Part shown: positions 39,928-49,713 of the stretch, one piece after another
Position numbering within the stretch: the first letter of the stretch is position 1
Layout of the letters: each line of letters begins with the position of its first letter
Assembly (NCBI GenBank): GCA_963792175.1
Contig: CAWBVG010000052.1
Location: 1-64,000, forward strand
Direction of reading: 5' to 3'
DNA from: CAWBVG01 sp963792175
GTDB lineage: Bacteria > Acidobacteriota > Vicinamibacteria > Vicinamibacterales > CAVVIG01
Length of the DNA: 64,000 bases
The notes under the pieces: model-generated
Databases searched by the model: none
Seen by the model: the letters and a program-made list of their open reading frames with translations, nothing else
Told to the model about the DNA's origin: nothing
Made by a program: the position numbers and the translations under genes

Positions 39928-42009
39928 TGAGCGATTCCCTTGTCGCGTCTCGCGCTGGTGGTGCCGCTGACCGCGCAGCAACCGCAGCCGCAGGCGCCGC
40001 CAGTCTTTCGAAGCGGCGCGCAACTGACGGTTGAGACCGTCACCGTCAAGGACAAGGCGGGCAGACCGATCGAGGGCTTGACCGCGAAGGACTTCAGCAT
40101 CACCGAAGACGGCGTCCCGCAGACCATCAGCTTCGTCGAGTTTCAGCGCGTGCCGAATCCGTCCGATCCGCTCCAGGCGGCCGATGCGGTTCCGGCCGCG
40201 CCGGCTGCCGTCGCCGCGCCGCCGCGTCCGCCCGAGGAACAGCATCAGATTTCGCCGTCGGCGCCTGGCGACATCCGTTACCGGGACCGGCGCCTCCTGG
40301 TGCTCTACTTCGACCTGAGCGCGATGCCTCCCAACGATCTGATGCGCGCGTACAGCGCAGGCCAGAAGTTCATCACCACGCAGATGAAGGCGCAGGACCT
40401 CGTCGCGATCATGACCTTCCAGGGCGGCGCGGTGAAGGTCAAGCACGACTTCACCGGCGATCGCGCGCAGCTGCAGGAAGTGTTCGAGACGCTGATCTAT
40501 GGAGACGACAAGGACGGCGACGGCATCTCCGACGCAACCGACACCGGCACCGCCTTCGGACAGGACGATGCCGAGTTCAACATCCTGAATACGGATCGCC
40601 AGCTGTCCGCACTGCAGACCGCCGCGACCATGCTGCGGTCGCTGCCGGAACAGAAATCGCTGGTGTACTTCGCCAGCGGCCTCCGGCTGAATGGTGTCGA
40701 CAATCAGGCGCAGCTGCGCGCCACCACCAACGCCGCCATCCGTGCGAACGTCGCGATTTTTCCGGTCGATGCGCGGGGGCTCGTCGCCGAAGCGCCGCTC
40801 GGCGACGCGACACGCGCATCGCCCGGCGGCATCGGCATGTTCAGTGGACAGCTGGCGAATGCCGGGATGACGAATTTCCAGCGCTCGCAGGACACGCTGT
40901 ACAGCCTGGCGAAGGACACCGGCGGCAAGGCGCTGTTCGACAACAACGATCTGTCCGTCGGCATCGTGCAGGCGGCCGAAGCGGTCAGCAGCTATTACAT
41001 CATCGGGTTCTACACCACGCATCCGGAGCGTGACGGCCGCTTCCACCGCGTCCGCATTTCGCTCACCGGCAGCCTGTCGGCGGACCTGACGTACCGCCAG
41101 GGCTACTTTGCCGACAAGGAGTTCGGCAAATTCACGGCGGCGGACAAGGAGCGCCAGCTCGAGGAGGCGCTGATGCTGGAAAACCCGGTCACCGAGATCA
41201 CGATTGCGTTGGAGGTGAACTACTTCCAGCTCAATCGCGCGGAGTACTTCGTCCCGGTGGCGGTGAAGTTGCCCGGCAGCGAGCTGGCGTTGGCCAGGCG
41301 GCGGGGCGCGGCTCGAACGGTGATCGATTTCATCGGCGAGGTGAAGGACGACTACGGCGTCACCATCCAGAATGTCCGCGACAAGCTGGACATCAAGTTG
41401 AGCGACGACACCGCGAGTCAGATCGCGAAGCGCCCGATCCAGTACCAGACCGGCTTTACGCTCCTGCCGGGAAAATACGTCATCAAGTTCCTCGCGCGCG
41501 ACGCCGAGACGGGACGGATCGGGACGTTTCAGTCGGCGTTCGTCATCCCGAACTTGAACCGGGAAGAGAAGCGTATCCCGATCAGTTCGGTGGTGTTGAG
41601 CAGTCAGCGCGTGCCGCTTGGCGGCGCGCTGTATACGGTGAAAAAGGACGCGGCGCTGTCCGCCGACCCGCTCGTCTTCGACGGGCAGAAGCTCATTCCC
41701 AGCGTCACGCGTGTGTTCAGCAAGGGACGCGACCTGTACGTCTTTCTCCAGGCCTATCAGCGCAACGAGCCGGCGATGCAGCCGCTCGTGGCGTTCGTCA
41801 GTTTCTACCGTGGCGACGTCAAGGTGTTCGAGACCGCGCCGCTGGCGGTGACGACCGGACTGGATGCGAGAACGAAAGCGATCCCGCTGCGTTTCAGCCT
41901 GCCGCTGACGGACCTTCCACCTGGCCGCTACGACTGCCAGGTGACGGTGCTGCAGCCTGACGGGAACAAGGCGGCGTTCTGGCGTGCCGCGATCGTCCTG
42001 ATTTCCTGA
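39927..42009 (+). CDS. VWFA-related Acidobacteria-type protein (TIGR03436-like)
   Basis: About 694 residues. The ATG at 39927 overlaps the receptor stop; one base correction near 39938 joins it to LSRLALVVPLTAQQPQPQAP, the signal peptide. Next is the family N-terminal segment (RSGAQLTVETVTVKDKAGRP, LTAKDFSITEDGVPQTISFV). The von Willebrand A domain has LVLYFDLSAMPPNDLMRAYS with a DxS MIDAS start, DLVAIMTFQGGAVKVKHDFT and KSLVYFASGLRLN. The C-terminal half is beta-rich (YYIIGFYTTHPERDGRFHRV, YRQGYFADKEF). The family is strongly expanded in Acidobacteria; function unknown. Confidence 0.92.
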
Positions 42010-42093
42010 GACAAAGTCGCGGGAACCAGCAGCGGTGTGCGGGTGTCAGACGCCGCGATTTGCCTGTAGTAGCTTCGATGGCACACTAGAAGG

Positions 42094-42626
42094 ATGATCG
42101 ATCCCGTTCCTGACGATGCCGTGCAGGGCGGACTCTCGGAACAGGAAAAGCGCGAGAACGTTGTCCGCCTCGCCTTCGACGGCCGGAGGGAACACCTCGA
42201 CGCGTTCTGCCGCGCGATCGAGGAAGTGGTCCCGCCGGGCACGACGGCGATCCTGCGCGGCAGCGCGGTGACCGGGTACCGCTGGGAACGATCGCGCGCC
42301 CTTCGACGCCGACGGCCCCGGCACGAGCGATCTCGACGTCACTCTCGTCGGCGCGGCCGCGCTGCAGTTCTTCCAGGTCACCGGCTTCTTCGTTCCAGGC
42401 GTGCACTCGCGGCCGCTGAGCGATGACGATCCTGAAATCGCCCCGGCGCTCGTACCGCTGCGCGAGCAGTTGATGGCGATGGTGCAGCGGCCGGTCAACA
42501 TCCAGGCGTCGCGCGACATCGTGCTGCAGTTCCGCGGCGGCCTCCTCGGCCAACCCTACCTCACGTCTGTTCGAAAAGCCCGACGGCGTGGTGATCGCGA
42601 GCGAGGCCGGGACGCCGTCAGCGTGA
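42094..42626 (+). CDS. Nucleotidyltransferase-fold protein
   Basis: About 177 residues. The N-terminus (EQEKRENVVRLAFDGRREHL) leads to the nucleotidyltransferase signature split by a frame break near 42290: ILRGSAVTGYRW, then DADGPGTSDLDVTLVGAA, matching GSx...SDxDxxxxG. The rest reads FFQVTGFFVPGVHSRPLSDD, MVQRPVNIQASRDIVLQFRG; after a second break near 42565 it ends LFEKPDGVVIASEAGTPSA. The stop overlaps the start of the next gene as GTGA. The nucleotide donor and target are unknown. Confidence 0.75.
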
Positions 42627-43374
42627 CGTTCCGGCTGCTGACCTACAACATCTGGAAGGGGGGCGTCGGACGCGTCGACGCGATTGCGCGAGTCATCGAC
42701 GCGTGCCACCCCGACGTCGTCCTCTTGCAGGAGGCCACACGGCCCGAGGTCGTCAAGGCGATCGCGGCGCAGACCGGCATGTCGGACTGGCGGTCGATGC
42801 CTCGGCAATCGCTGGCGTTCCTCAGCCGCGCGCCGGTCGAGCACGCGGCGTGGCATCGGCCGCGGTTTTCGAGGCACGCGTTTCTCGAGATTGTCCCGCG
42901 CGGCCTGCCCGTGCGCTGTTTCGGCCTCCACTTGAGCGCCGTGCACGCGGCGTGGACCGAACGCCGCCGCACGTTCGAACTGCGCGCCCTCCTCGACGCC
43001 ATCGAAGCGCATCGCGGCGGATTCCACGTGCTCGCGGGCGACTTCAACACGTTGGCGCCAGGGCAGGATCTCGAGCTGAAACGCCTGCCGGCGCGGTTGC
43101 GGCCGCTGGTCTGGCTGAGTGGCGGCCGCGTCAAGATGGCGGACCATCCACACCATGGTCGAGGCCGGCTATCTGGACGCCTTTCGGGAGCGGCATCCTG
43201 ACAGAGCCCGGATACACCATGCCGTCGTGGGACCCGCACGTCCGACTCGATTACGTCTTCGTGCCTCGGCGATTTCCCGGGCGAATCGTCAGCTGCGACG
43301 TGGTGCGCACCACGGATGCGCACCACGCGTCGGATCACCTGCCGGTCGCCGCCGAGCTCGTTGTTGCCGACTGA
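42623..43374 (+). CDS. Endonuclease/exonuclease/phosphatase (EEP) family protein
   Basis: About 250 residues from GTG at 42623. EEP motifs are in order: TFRLLTYNIWKGGVGRVDAI, PDVVLLQEATRPEVVKAIAA with the metal-binding Glu, LHLSAVHAAWTERRR, HVLAGDFNTLAPGQDLE (GDFN) and the terminal HHASDHLPVAAEL (SDHxPV). Frames break near 43130 and 43195. The enzyme could be a nuclease or a lipid or sugar phosphatase. The coupling to the nucleotidyltransferase gene suggests that the two act on one substrate, but none is indicated. Confidence 0.85.
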
Positions 43375-43380
43375 ATGGCG

Positions 43381-44736
43381 TCAGAACCCGCAGTTGAAGA
43401 GCCGCACGAACAGCGCCGGTTGCGACCCGGCCCCCGCGGTTGCCGTCGCGGTGTTGCCAGCCGAATCGGTGACGGTGAGCGTGACCTTCAGCGGCTGAAG
43501 GACGCCATCGTTCGTGGCGCCCGCCTTGCCGCACGTGTCCGTGAACGACAGCGTCGGATCGGTCCCGGTGATCGTCCGCGTCACGTCGTAGGTGTATTCC
43601 ACCGACCACGACTGCGACACGATCGTGGTGGTGCCGGTGGTGAATGAATTCGATTGCAGCGTGCAGGTGGTCGCGAGGTTGGTCGCGCTGCGGATTCGGC
43701 ATTCGGCGGTGGCGCCGCCCTGTGTCGCCGGGTCGAACAACTGGAAGGATGCCACGGCTTCGTTGCTGGCCGGAGAACCCGCCGCCTGAGTGACCGTGAC
43801 CGTCTGGCCCGAGATGGTCACCGAACCGGTGCGCGCCGCCCCCGTGTTGGCGGCGACCGAGAAGGTCAGCGAGCCGTTGCCGGACCCACTTGACGGTGTC
43901 GTCAGCACGATGAATGCGTCGTTGCTGATCGACACCCAGCTGCAGACGCTGCTGGTGGTGATCGTGATGGTGGCGCTGCCGCCGCTCGCGCCGGTCGACA
44001 CGCTGGTCGGTGACAGGACGATCGAGCAGAGACCGCCGCCGGCCTTGAACGATTCGACCGCGGAGAAGGCGGTGGTCATCGTGCCGTTGGTCGCGCGCGC
44101 ACGCCAGAAGTACACAACGCCCTGCGTCAGGTCGCGCGGAACCGGCCAGCTGGTCGTGCCGCTGCCTTGCGCAACGCCATCCTGGGTGATGGTCCTGGCC
44201 GGGTCGTCCGGGAACGTGCTGTCGGTGGACACCTCGAATCGGTACGTGACCGTACCGACGTTACCAGTGGCTGCGGCATTGTTGACCACGAGCGTCGGGC
44301 GCAGCTCGACGTCCTGACCGCCGCTCGGCGATCGCGGCGTCGGCGCCGCCAGCGTCGCCGGCGGCGTGGCGGCCGCCGCGCGCTGCGTGATGGTGATCGA
44401 GGAACCCGCGATCGTCAGCGTGCTCGTCCGCTCGGCGCCGGTATTGACCGCCACGGTGAACGCGGCCGTACCGCTGCCGGTGCCGCTCCCTGTCGTGAAT
44501 GTGATGAACGACGCGCTGCTGGTGGCGGTCCAGCTGCAGTTGGTACCCGCGGTCACGGTGATCGGCGCGGAACCAGTGCCGCCTTCCGGTCCGAAGGTGG
44601 TTGTCGGCTGCACCACGCTGAATGAGCACGTGGGCGCCGTCGTGGTCGCGGTTTCTTTCTTGCTGCACGCCGACGCGATCAGCGAGGCGGCGAGAGTCAG
44701 GACAAGCGGACGTGAAAAACGCCGATCGAAAAGCAT
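43381..44736 (-). CDS. BACON-domain lipoprotein
   Basis: Intact, 451 residues. The ATG at 44736 has GGGGAG upstream and gives a lipoprotein signal with Cys after VLTLAASLIASA. Two BACON-like repeats are clear: CSFSVVQPTTTFGPEGGTGS ... STLTIAGSSITITQ and CSIVLSPTSVSTGASGGSAT ... GSVTISGQTVTVTQ. Between them lies a fibronectin-type region (PRSPSGGQDVELRPTLVV ... GVVYFWRARATNGTMTTAFS). The tail has paired cysteines (TAECRIRSATNLATTCTLQS). BACON domains bind mucins or carbohydrates in Bacteroidetes. The protein probably displays a binding module on the cell surface. Confidence 0.88.
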   Translation of the reverse strand: MLFDRRFSRPLVLTLAASLIASACSKKETATTTAPTCSFSVVQPTTTFGPEGGTGSAPITVTAGTNCSWTATSSASFITFTTGSGTGSGTAAFTVAVNTGAERTSTLTIAGSSITITQRAAAATPPATLAAPTPRSPSGGQDVELRPTLVVNNAAATGNVGTVTYRFEVSTDSTFPDDPARTITQDGVAQGSGTTSWPVPRDLTQGVVYFWRARATNGTMTTAFSAVESFKAGGGLCSIVLSPTSVSTGASGGSATITITTSSVCSWVSISNDAFIVLTTPSSGSGNGSLTFSVAANTGAARTGSVTISGQTVTVTQAAGSPASNEAVASFQLFDPATQGGATAECRIRSATNLATTCTLQSNSFTTGTTTIVSQSWSVEYTYDVTRTITGTDPTLSFTDTCGKAGATNDGVLQPLKVTLTVTDSAGNTATATAGAGSQPALFVRLFNCGF

Positions 44737-44773
44737 GCGCGCTCCCCCGATCGTCGAGGATACATTGAAACCC

Positions 44774-45625
44774 TCAAGACCTAGCTCGGCCATCTCGCGG
44801 CCGGCCGACGGCCACGAGCGACAGGCCGATCGGCAGCGGAACGACGCGTTCGAGCGGCAGCGCCCACGGCGCCACGAGTGACTCGAACAACCGGATCTGC
44901 TGCGAGCTGTGGGACGTCGATTTCCTGATCCACGAGTTGTACATCCACCCGAGCAGGCCGATCGGGTTCGTGTACTTCAGCAGCGCCAGCTCGAGCCCTG
45001 CATCGGCGAACGCGTTGGCGAGCGAACGCTTCAAGTAGCGCCGATGGTGGCCCAGCTCCGCGTCGAGCGGACCGTACGCCGCCTGGACGGCTGGCACGAA
45101 CACCAGCACGTGGCCTCTCGACGGCCCCACGATGTCGGCGAACAGCCGCAGCGCACTGACATCGTCCTCGATGTGCTCGAGCACGTTGACGCACGCGATG
45201 GTGTCGAACCGCTCGGCGACCAGCGACGCGCGGTCGCATTCTTCGAGATGACAGACGCGAAGCTCGAAGCGCGGGTGATCGCCGAGCGCGGCCAGCGCGC
45301 GCGTGGCGCACGCCTGGTTCGGCTCGATGCCGACGACGTGCTCTGCGACGTCGAGGAGGCTGCGGCTCATCGTGCCGATGCCGGCGCCCACCTCCAGGAC
45401 GCGCTTGCCGATGTACGCCCGAAACAAGTCGAAGATGTGCGCCTGATACCGGTGCGCTTCGCTCATCGTTTCCAGATCGTCCGAGGCGAAGCGATGTTGG
45501 GTCTGTGTGAACCGTCGATCGATCATTGTGCTCCCTTGAGGTATGCGGTCGACAATCTTCCCATTCTCGTCAAGAAACTCGATGCGCGGGCTGCCCGTCG
45601 CGTCGACGCAGAGTCGGAGAAACAT
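44774..45625 (-). CDS. Class I SAM-dependent methyltransferase
   Basis: Intact, 283 residues. The start at 45625 has CAGGAG in good position; an internal ATG at 45526 also has AAGGGAG and would remove 33 residues. SAM-binding motif I is KRVLEVGAGIGTMSRSL, motif II around VVGIEPNQ, and FDTIACVNVLEHIEDDVSAL is the family post-I region. The C-terminus (HHRRYLKRSLANAFADAGLE, LKYTNPIGLLGWMYNSWI) is typical of glycan- or lipid-linked methyltransferases. The substrate is unknown. Divergent from the M28 gene by 40 bases. Confidence 0.9.
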   Translation of the reverse strand: MFLRLCVDATGSPRIEFLDENGKIVDRIPQGSTMIDRRFTQTQHRFASDDLETMSEAHRYQAHIFDLFRAYIGKRVLEVGAGIGTMSRSLLDVAEHVVGIEPNQACATRALAALGDHPRFELRVCHLEECDRASLVAERFDTIACVNVLEHIEDDVSALRLFADIVGPSRGHVLVFVPAVQAAYGPLDAELGHHRRYLKRSLANAFADAGLELALLKYTNPIGLLGWMYNSWIRKSTSHSSQQIRLFESLVAPWALPLERVVPLPIGLSLVAVGRPRDGRARS

Positions 45626-45665
45626 GGGTTCTCCTGGAGGCAGATTACATTACTATCTCCGTGCG

Positions 45666-47132
45666 ATGAGAGCCTCGCGTCGCAGTTTCATGAGATGGGC
45701 GGCGTCCGTGTCGGCGCTCGCCGTTGCCGGCCGTCCGTCGCTGTGGGCGGCGGGACCCGGCGACGCACTGCGGCCGGGACTGTTGCCGACGCAGAAAGCG
45801 GTCTGGGATCAGCAGCTCTGGATGGCGCGGCTCGGGCCGAAATACACCGGCAACGCGGCGCACACCACGTTCGTGGAGTTTCTGGCGACGGAGCTGAAAC
45901 GGATCGGCGTCGACGTCGCTCGCGAGCGCTATACCTTTCCGCGATGGGATGCGCGCCGGTGGGGCATCGCCGTCGCACCGGCGTCCGGCGCGGCGTTCAA
46001 GGCGCCGGTCACGTCGTACTTTCCGTATTCGGGTCAGACAACGGCGGCCGGCGTCACCGGCGAGCTGGTCTTTGCCGGTCGAAATCCAACCTTCACGCTC
46101 GAGGGTCTGCAAGGCAAGGTCGCGCTCCTCGAGTGCCCGATCAACACCCGGCAATGGAGCGAACAGTACAAGGTCTGGGGATTGCACCCCACGGATGAGA
46201 AGTTTCCGACCGCCACTCGCCCGGCGCGTGGTCCTGTCGGCGATCTGACACCGTTCCAGAAGGCCGGCGCGGTCGGCGTCATCCTGGCGTGGACCGACAT
46301 CTCGGACGCCAACGCCGCGGACCAGTACACGCCGTTTTCACGTCCGCCGCAGAACATCCCCGCGCTCTACGTCGGACGCGATACGGGCGCGCGCCTGCGA
46401 TCGCTCGCAGGCACCGGCGCCACCGCGACCGTGATCCTCGAGGCGGACGTGTTTCCGGACACGCCGACCGAGACGCTGATTGCCACGCTTCCGGGTGCGG
46501 GCCCGCGGCTCGACGAGATCATCATCGTCAATACCCACACCGACGGGCCGAACGCCACGGAAGAAAACGGCGCGCTCGGCATTCTGGCGCTCCTGAAGTA
46601 CTTCTCCAGAATCCCGAGAAGCGAGCGCAAACGGACGCTCGTGTGTCCCTTGACGACCGGTCATTTCGCCAGCCCCTGGGTGCCCTCGATCCGCGGCGTC
46701 ATCTCGAAGTATCCCGAGCTGTTCAAGCAGGCCGTCGCCGGCGTGACGGTCGAGCACCTCGGCTGCCGCGAGTGGATGGACGACGCCACCTGGCATTACC
46801 GGGACACCGGACGCCCGGAATGGAGCGTGGCGATTACCCCGTCGAAGCCGATGGCCGATCTCCTGATCGACGCGCTTCAAGGAAGCCGCGATCGCGCCGG
46901 CGTCGTGAACCCGGCCGGCGGGGGATTCCTCGGGGAAGGCAGCAGCCTGTCGCGTGCGGGCGTGCCGACGATCGGCTACATCCCGCAGCCGAACTATCTG
47001 CTGGCCGGGCCCGCGAACGGCTGCATCGAAAAACTGAGCGCCGAGCTGATGCACAGCCAGATTCAGGTGTTCGCCAGACTGATTCAGAAGATCGACGCGA
47101 TGCCCGCGGCGCAGCTGAAAGGTACGACGTGA
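45666..47132 (+). CDS. M28-like zinc aminopeptidase family protein, exported
   Basis: Intact, 488 residues from the ATG at 45666. The N-terminus is Tat-like (MRASRRSFMRWAASVSALAV). A PA-domain-like insert (VTGELVFAGRNPTFTLEGLQ) precedes the peptidase part: IIIVNTHTDGPNATEENGAL (first metal ligand His and Asp), SRIPRSERKRTLVCPLTTGH and VTVEHLGCREW. GGFLGEGSSLSRAGVPTIGY closes the fold. Not every M28 zinc ligand is obvious by eye, so activity is likely but unproved. First of a chain of overlapping genes ending at 52173. Confidence 0.82.
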   Translation: MRASRRSFMRWAASVSALAVAGRPSLWAAGPGDALRPGLLPTQKAVWDQQLWMARLGPKYTGNAAHTTFVEFLATELKRIGVDVARERYTFPRWDARRWGIAVAPASGAAFKAPVTSYFPYSGQTTAAGVTGELVFAGRNPTFTLEGLQGKVALLECPINTRQWSEQYKVWGLHPTDEKFPTATRPARGPVGDLTPFQKAGAVGVILAWTDISDANAADQYTPFSRPPQNIPALYVGRDTGARLRSLAGTGATATVILEADVFPDTPTETLIATLPGAGPRLDEIIIVNTHTDGPNATEENGALGILALLKYFSRIPRSERKRTLVCPLTTGHFASPWVPSIRGVISKYPELFKQAVAGVTVEHLGCREWMDDATWHYRDTGRPEWSVAITPSKPMADLLIDALQGSRDRAGVVNPAGGGFLGEGSSLSRAGVPTIGYIPQPNYLLAGPANGCIEKLSAELMHSQIQVFARLIQKIDAMPAAQLKGTT

Positions 47133-48170
47133 CCGGCATCGGCATGCGTGGACATCGGCACGCGATGGTGTGTCTGCTCGCGATGGTATCGAACGCCGCC
47201 GCGATGGCACAGAGCGCGCCGACGTTGCCGGATGCGGTCCTCTACGGTCAGACGAAGACCGTCCAGGATTTGCTGACCGCCGGCGCCGACGTCAACGCGA
47301 AGGACGACACCGGCATGACGCCGTTGATGGTCGCCGCCGTCCAGGGACACGCAGCCATCGCGCAACTGCTCATCAAGGGTGGCGCCGACGTCGGCGCTTC
47401 GCGACAGGGGCGGCGCGACGGCGCTGATGCGCGCGGCGTCCGCGAATCGCGTGGAGGTGGTGAACGTGCTGTTGGCGAATGGCGCCGACGCGAACGCGAA
47501 GGACGGCGGCGGCATGACGGCGCTGATGGCGGCGGCGTTCGGCGGCTACGTCGACGCCGTCCGCCCACTGCTGGCGCACAAAGCGGACGCGACCGCCAAA
47601 GACAACGAAGGGCGTACGGCGCTGATGGCGGCCGCCAGCAACGGAGACGTCGCGGTCGTGCAGGCGCTGCTCGCGGGCGGCGCCGATGTCGCTGCCGCTG
47701 ACGCCGCCGGCGGCACCGCAGCCACCTACGCGGCCGCGTCCGGGCAGGCCGGCGCGCTCGAGGCGCTGAAGACGCGAGGGGCGAAGGTCGGAAATCGAGA
47801 GCTGATGCTCGCGGCCTCCGAGTGTCATACCGACGTGGTGCGTACGTTGCTGGCGTCTGGTCTGAGCCCTCGCGGCAACGGGGAAGGCGACGCGCCCATT
47901 CTGCTCGCCGCGGCGCACAACTGTGTTGAGACGGTCGAGCTGTTGCTCGACAAGGGCGCCGATGTCAACGCCAAGGACAACGACGGCTGGACACCGCTCA
48001 TCAAGGCTGCCGCGGGCGGCCGGATCGAGCTCGCGCGCCTGCTGCTCGAGCACGGCGCGGACATGGACGTTGTCGACAAGCTGGAACGCACGGCCTCGAT
48101 GTACGCCGGCCTGCCGGGGCGCGAAGAGATGGCGGCGCTCTTCAAGGCGGCGAAGGCTGGAAAGCCGTGA
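47129..48170 (+). CDS. Secreted ankyrin-repeat protein
   Basis: About 347 residues. GTG at 47129 overlaps the previous stop (GTGA). The signal peptide is HAMVCLLAMVSNAAAMAQSA. Eight or so ankyrin repeats follow: GQTKTVQDLLTAGADVNAKD, GMTPLMVAAVQGHAAIAQLL, MTALMAAAFGGYVDAVRPLL, GRTALMAAASNGDVAVVQAL, APILLAAAHNCVETVELLLD and GWTPLIKAAAGGRIELARLL. One frame break lies near 47400. Exported ankyrin proteins usually bind a partner enzyme. Here it stands just before the AcuI, YbhB and GMC genes. Confidence 0.9.
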
Positions 48171-49159
48171 CGGCCTTCCGCGCCTTTCGCGTCTTCGAGG
48201 AAGGTGGCGCCGTCGGCGGCCGCGTCGTGTCCGCAACGCTCGAAGAACTGAGCCCCGGCGATGTCGTCATCAAGGCAGCCTATTCGAGCGTCAACTACAA
48301 GGACGCGCTGGCGGCAACGGGGACCGGCAAGATCGTCCGCCGATTTCCGCTGATTGCCGGCATCGACGTGTCGGGCACCGTCGAATCGAGCGCCGACGCC
48401 CGGTTCGCGGCGGGCGACCACGTGCTGGTGACAGGGTACGACCTCGGCGTCGCGCACGATGGCGGATACGCGGGACGCGTGCGGGTGCCCGGTGAATGGG
48501 TCGTGCCGCTGCCGTCGGGGCTGACGCTGTTCGACGCCATGGCGATTGGCACGGCCGGATTCACGGCGGCGCTATCCGTCCTCGACATGGAGAAAAACGG
48601 GCTCGCGGCCACATCCGGCCCGGTGATCGTGACCGGTGCCACGGGCGGCGTCGGCAGCCTCGCCGTACAGATACTGTCGGCACGTGGCTACCAGGTGACC
48701 GCGCTGACCGGAAAAGACGGCGAGCACGATTACCTGCGATCGCTGGGCGCGGCCAACGTACTGTCCCGCCACGGTCTCGCCCGCGGCACGCGTCCCCTCG
48801 AGAAAGCCACATGGGCAGGGGCCGTCGATGCGGTCGGTGGCGACGTCTTGTCGTGGCTGACCACGACGATGATGTATAACGGCTGCATCGCCTCGTCGGG
48901 GCTGGCCGGCGGCACCCATTTACAGACGACCGTCCTGCCGTTCATCCTGCGCGGCGTCAAGCTGCTCGGCATCGATTCGGTGATGTGTCCTATGGCGACG
49001 CGGCGCGAGGTCTGGACGCGGCTGGCGAGCGACCTCAAGCCGCCGGCGTTACCGGCGATTGCCAGGACGATCGAGATGGACGCGCTGCCTGAGGCGTTTG
49101 CCACGCTGCTCGCTGGCGGCGCTCGCGGGCGCTTTGTCGTCAAGGTTGGAGAGTCGTGA
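48167..49159 (+). CDS. acuI: Acrylyl-CoA reductase AcuI/YhdH-type oxidoreductase
   Basis: Intact, 330 residues, the family length. GTG at 48167 overlaps the previous stop (GTGA). It shows the MDR fold: SSVNYKDALAATGTGKIVRR, PLIAGIDVSGTVESSADARF, GTAGFTAALSVLDMEKNG and the NADPH site VIVTGATGGVGSLAVQIL. The family signature VDAVGGDVLSWLTTTMMYNG and LRGVKLLGIDSVMCPMATRR fits AcuI/YhdH rather than general quinone reductases. The known role is NADPH-dependent reduction of acryloyl-CoA to propionyl-CoA. It overlaps the next gene by TGATG. Confidence 0.88.
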   Translation: MTAFRAFRVFEEGGAVGGRVVSATLEELSPGDVVIKAAYSSVNYKDALAATGTGKIVRRFPLIAGIDVSGTVESSADARFAAGDHVLVTGYDLGVAHDGGYAGRVRVPGEWVVPLPSGLTLFDAMAIGTAGFTAALSVLDMEKNGLAATSGPVIVTGATGGVGSLAVQILSARGYQVTALTGKDGEHDYLRSLGAANVLSRHGLARGTRPLEKATWAGAVDAVGGDVLSWLTTTMMYNGCIASSGLAGGTHLQTTVLPFILRGVKLLGIDSVMCPMATRREVWTRLASDLKPPALPAIARTIEMDALPEAFATLLAGGARGRFVVKVGES

Positions 49160-49713
49160 TGTCGAGATGGCCGGTTGCCCTGCTCTGCGTCGGGCTGCTC
49201 GGCACGCGTGCCGCCGCCCAGACGCCTCAGACGATCATCGTCGAGAGCCCGACGCTGAAGGTCGATCAGCCGATTCCGCGCGACTACACGGCGGACGGCC
49301 GCAACGTCTCCCCGCCGCTCACCTGGAAGGGCGTGCCAGCCGCCGCGAAGCAGCTCGCCGTGGTGCTTCAGGATCCCGACGCGGGCAACCCGCCGCCGTT
49401 CGTGCACTGGGTGATCTACAAGATTCCGCCGACGGCGAAAGGGCTGCCCGAGAACGTGCCCTTCGAGCCGGACATGCCGATGCCGGCGGAGATTGCCGGC
49501 GCCATCCAGGGGGTGTCGGGCTTCCGGCGTCCGATCTATCGGGGTCCGGCGCCGCCACCGGGCAAGGTGCATCACTATCATTTCGTCGTCTATGCGCTCG
49601 ATGCGGCGCTCGATCTGAAGCCAGGGTTGAACCGCGTGGAACTGCTGGACGCGATCAAAGGACACGTCATCGGCCAGGGCGAGCTGGTCGCCACGTACGA
49701 GAGAAAACCATGA
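49159..49713 (+). CDS. YbhB/YbcL family (PEBP) protein, exported
   Basis: Intact, about 184 residues. GTG 49156 or ATG 49159 may start it. The signal peptide ends LLGTRAAAQ. The phosphatidylethanolamine-binding-protein fold is clear: IPRDYTADGRNVSPPLTWKG, AVVLQDPDAGNPPPFVHWVI and HHYHFVVYALDAALDLKPG, the conserved ligand-pocket segments (DPDxP and HxxHW-like). Bacterial members have no settled role; lipid or small-molecule binding is usual. Stop overlaps the next start (ATGA). Confidence 0.9.
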   Translation: MSRWPVALLCVGLLGTRAAAQTPQTIIVESPTLKVDQPIPRDYTADGRNVSPPLTWKGVPAAAKQLAVVLQDPDAGNPPPFVHWVIYKIPPTAKGLPENVPFEPDMPMPAEIAGAIQGVSGFRRPIYRGPAPPPGKVHHYHFVVYALDAALDLKPGLNRVELLDAIKGHVIGQGELVATYERKP

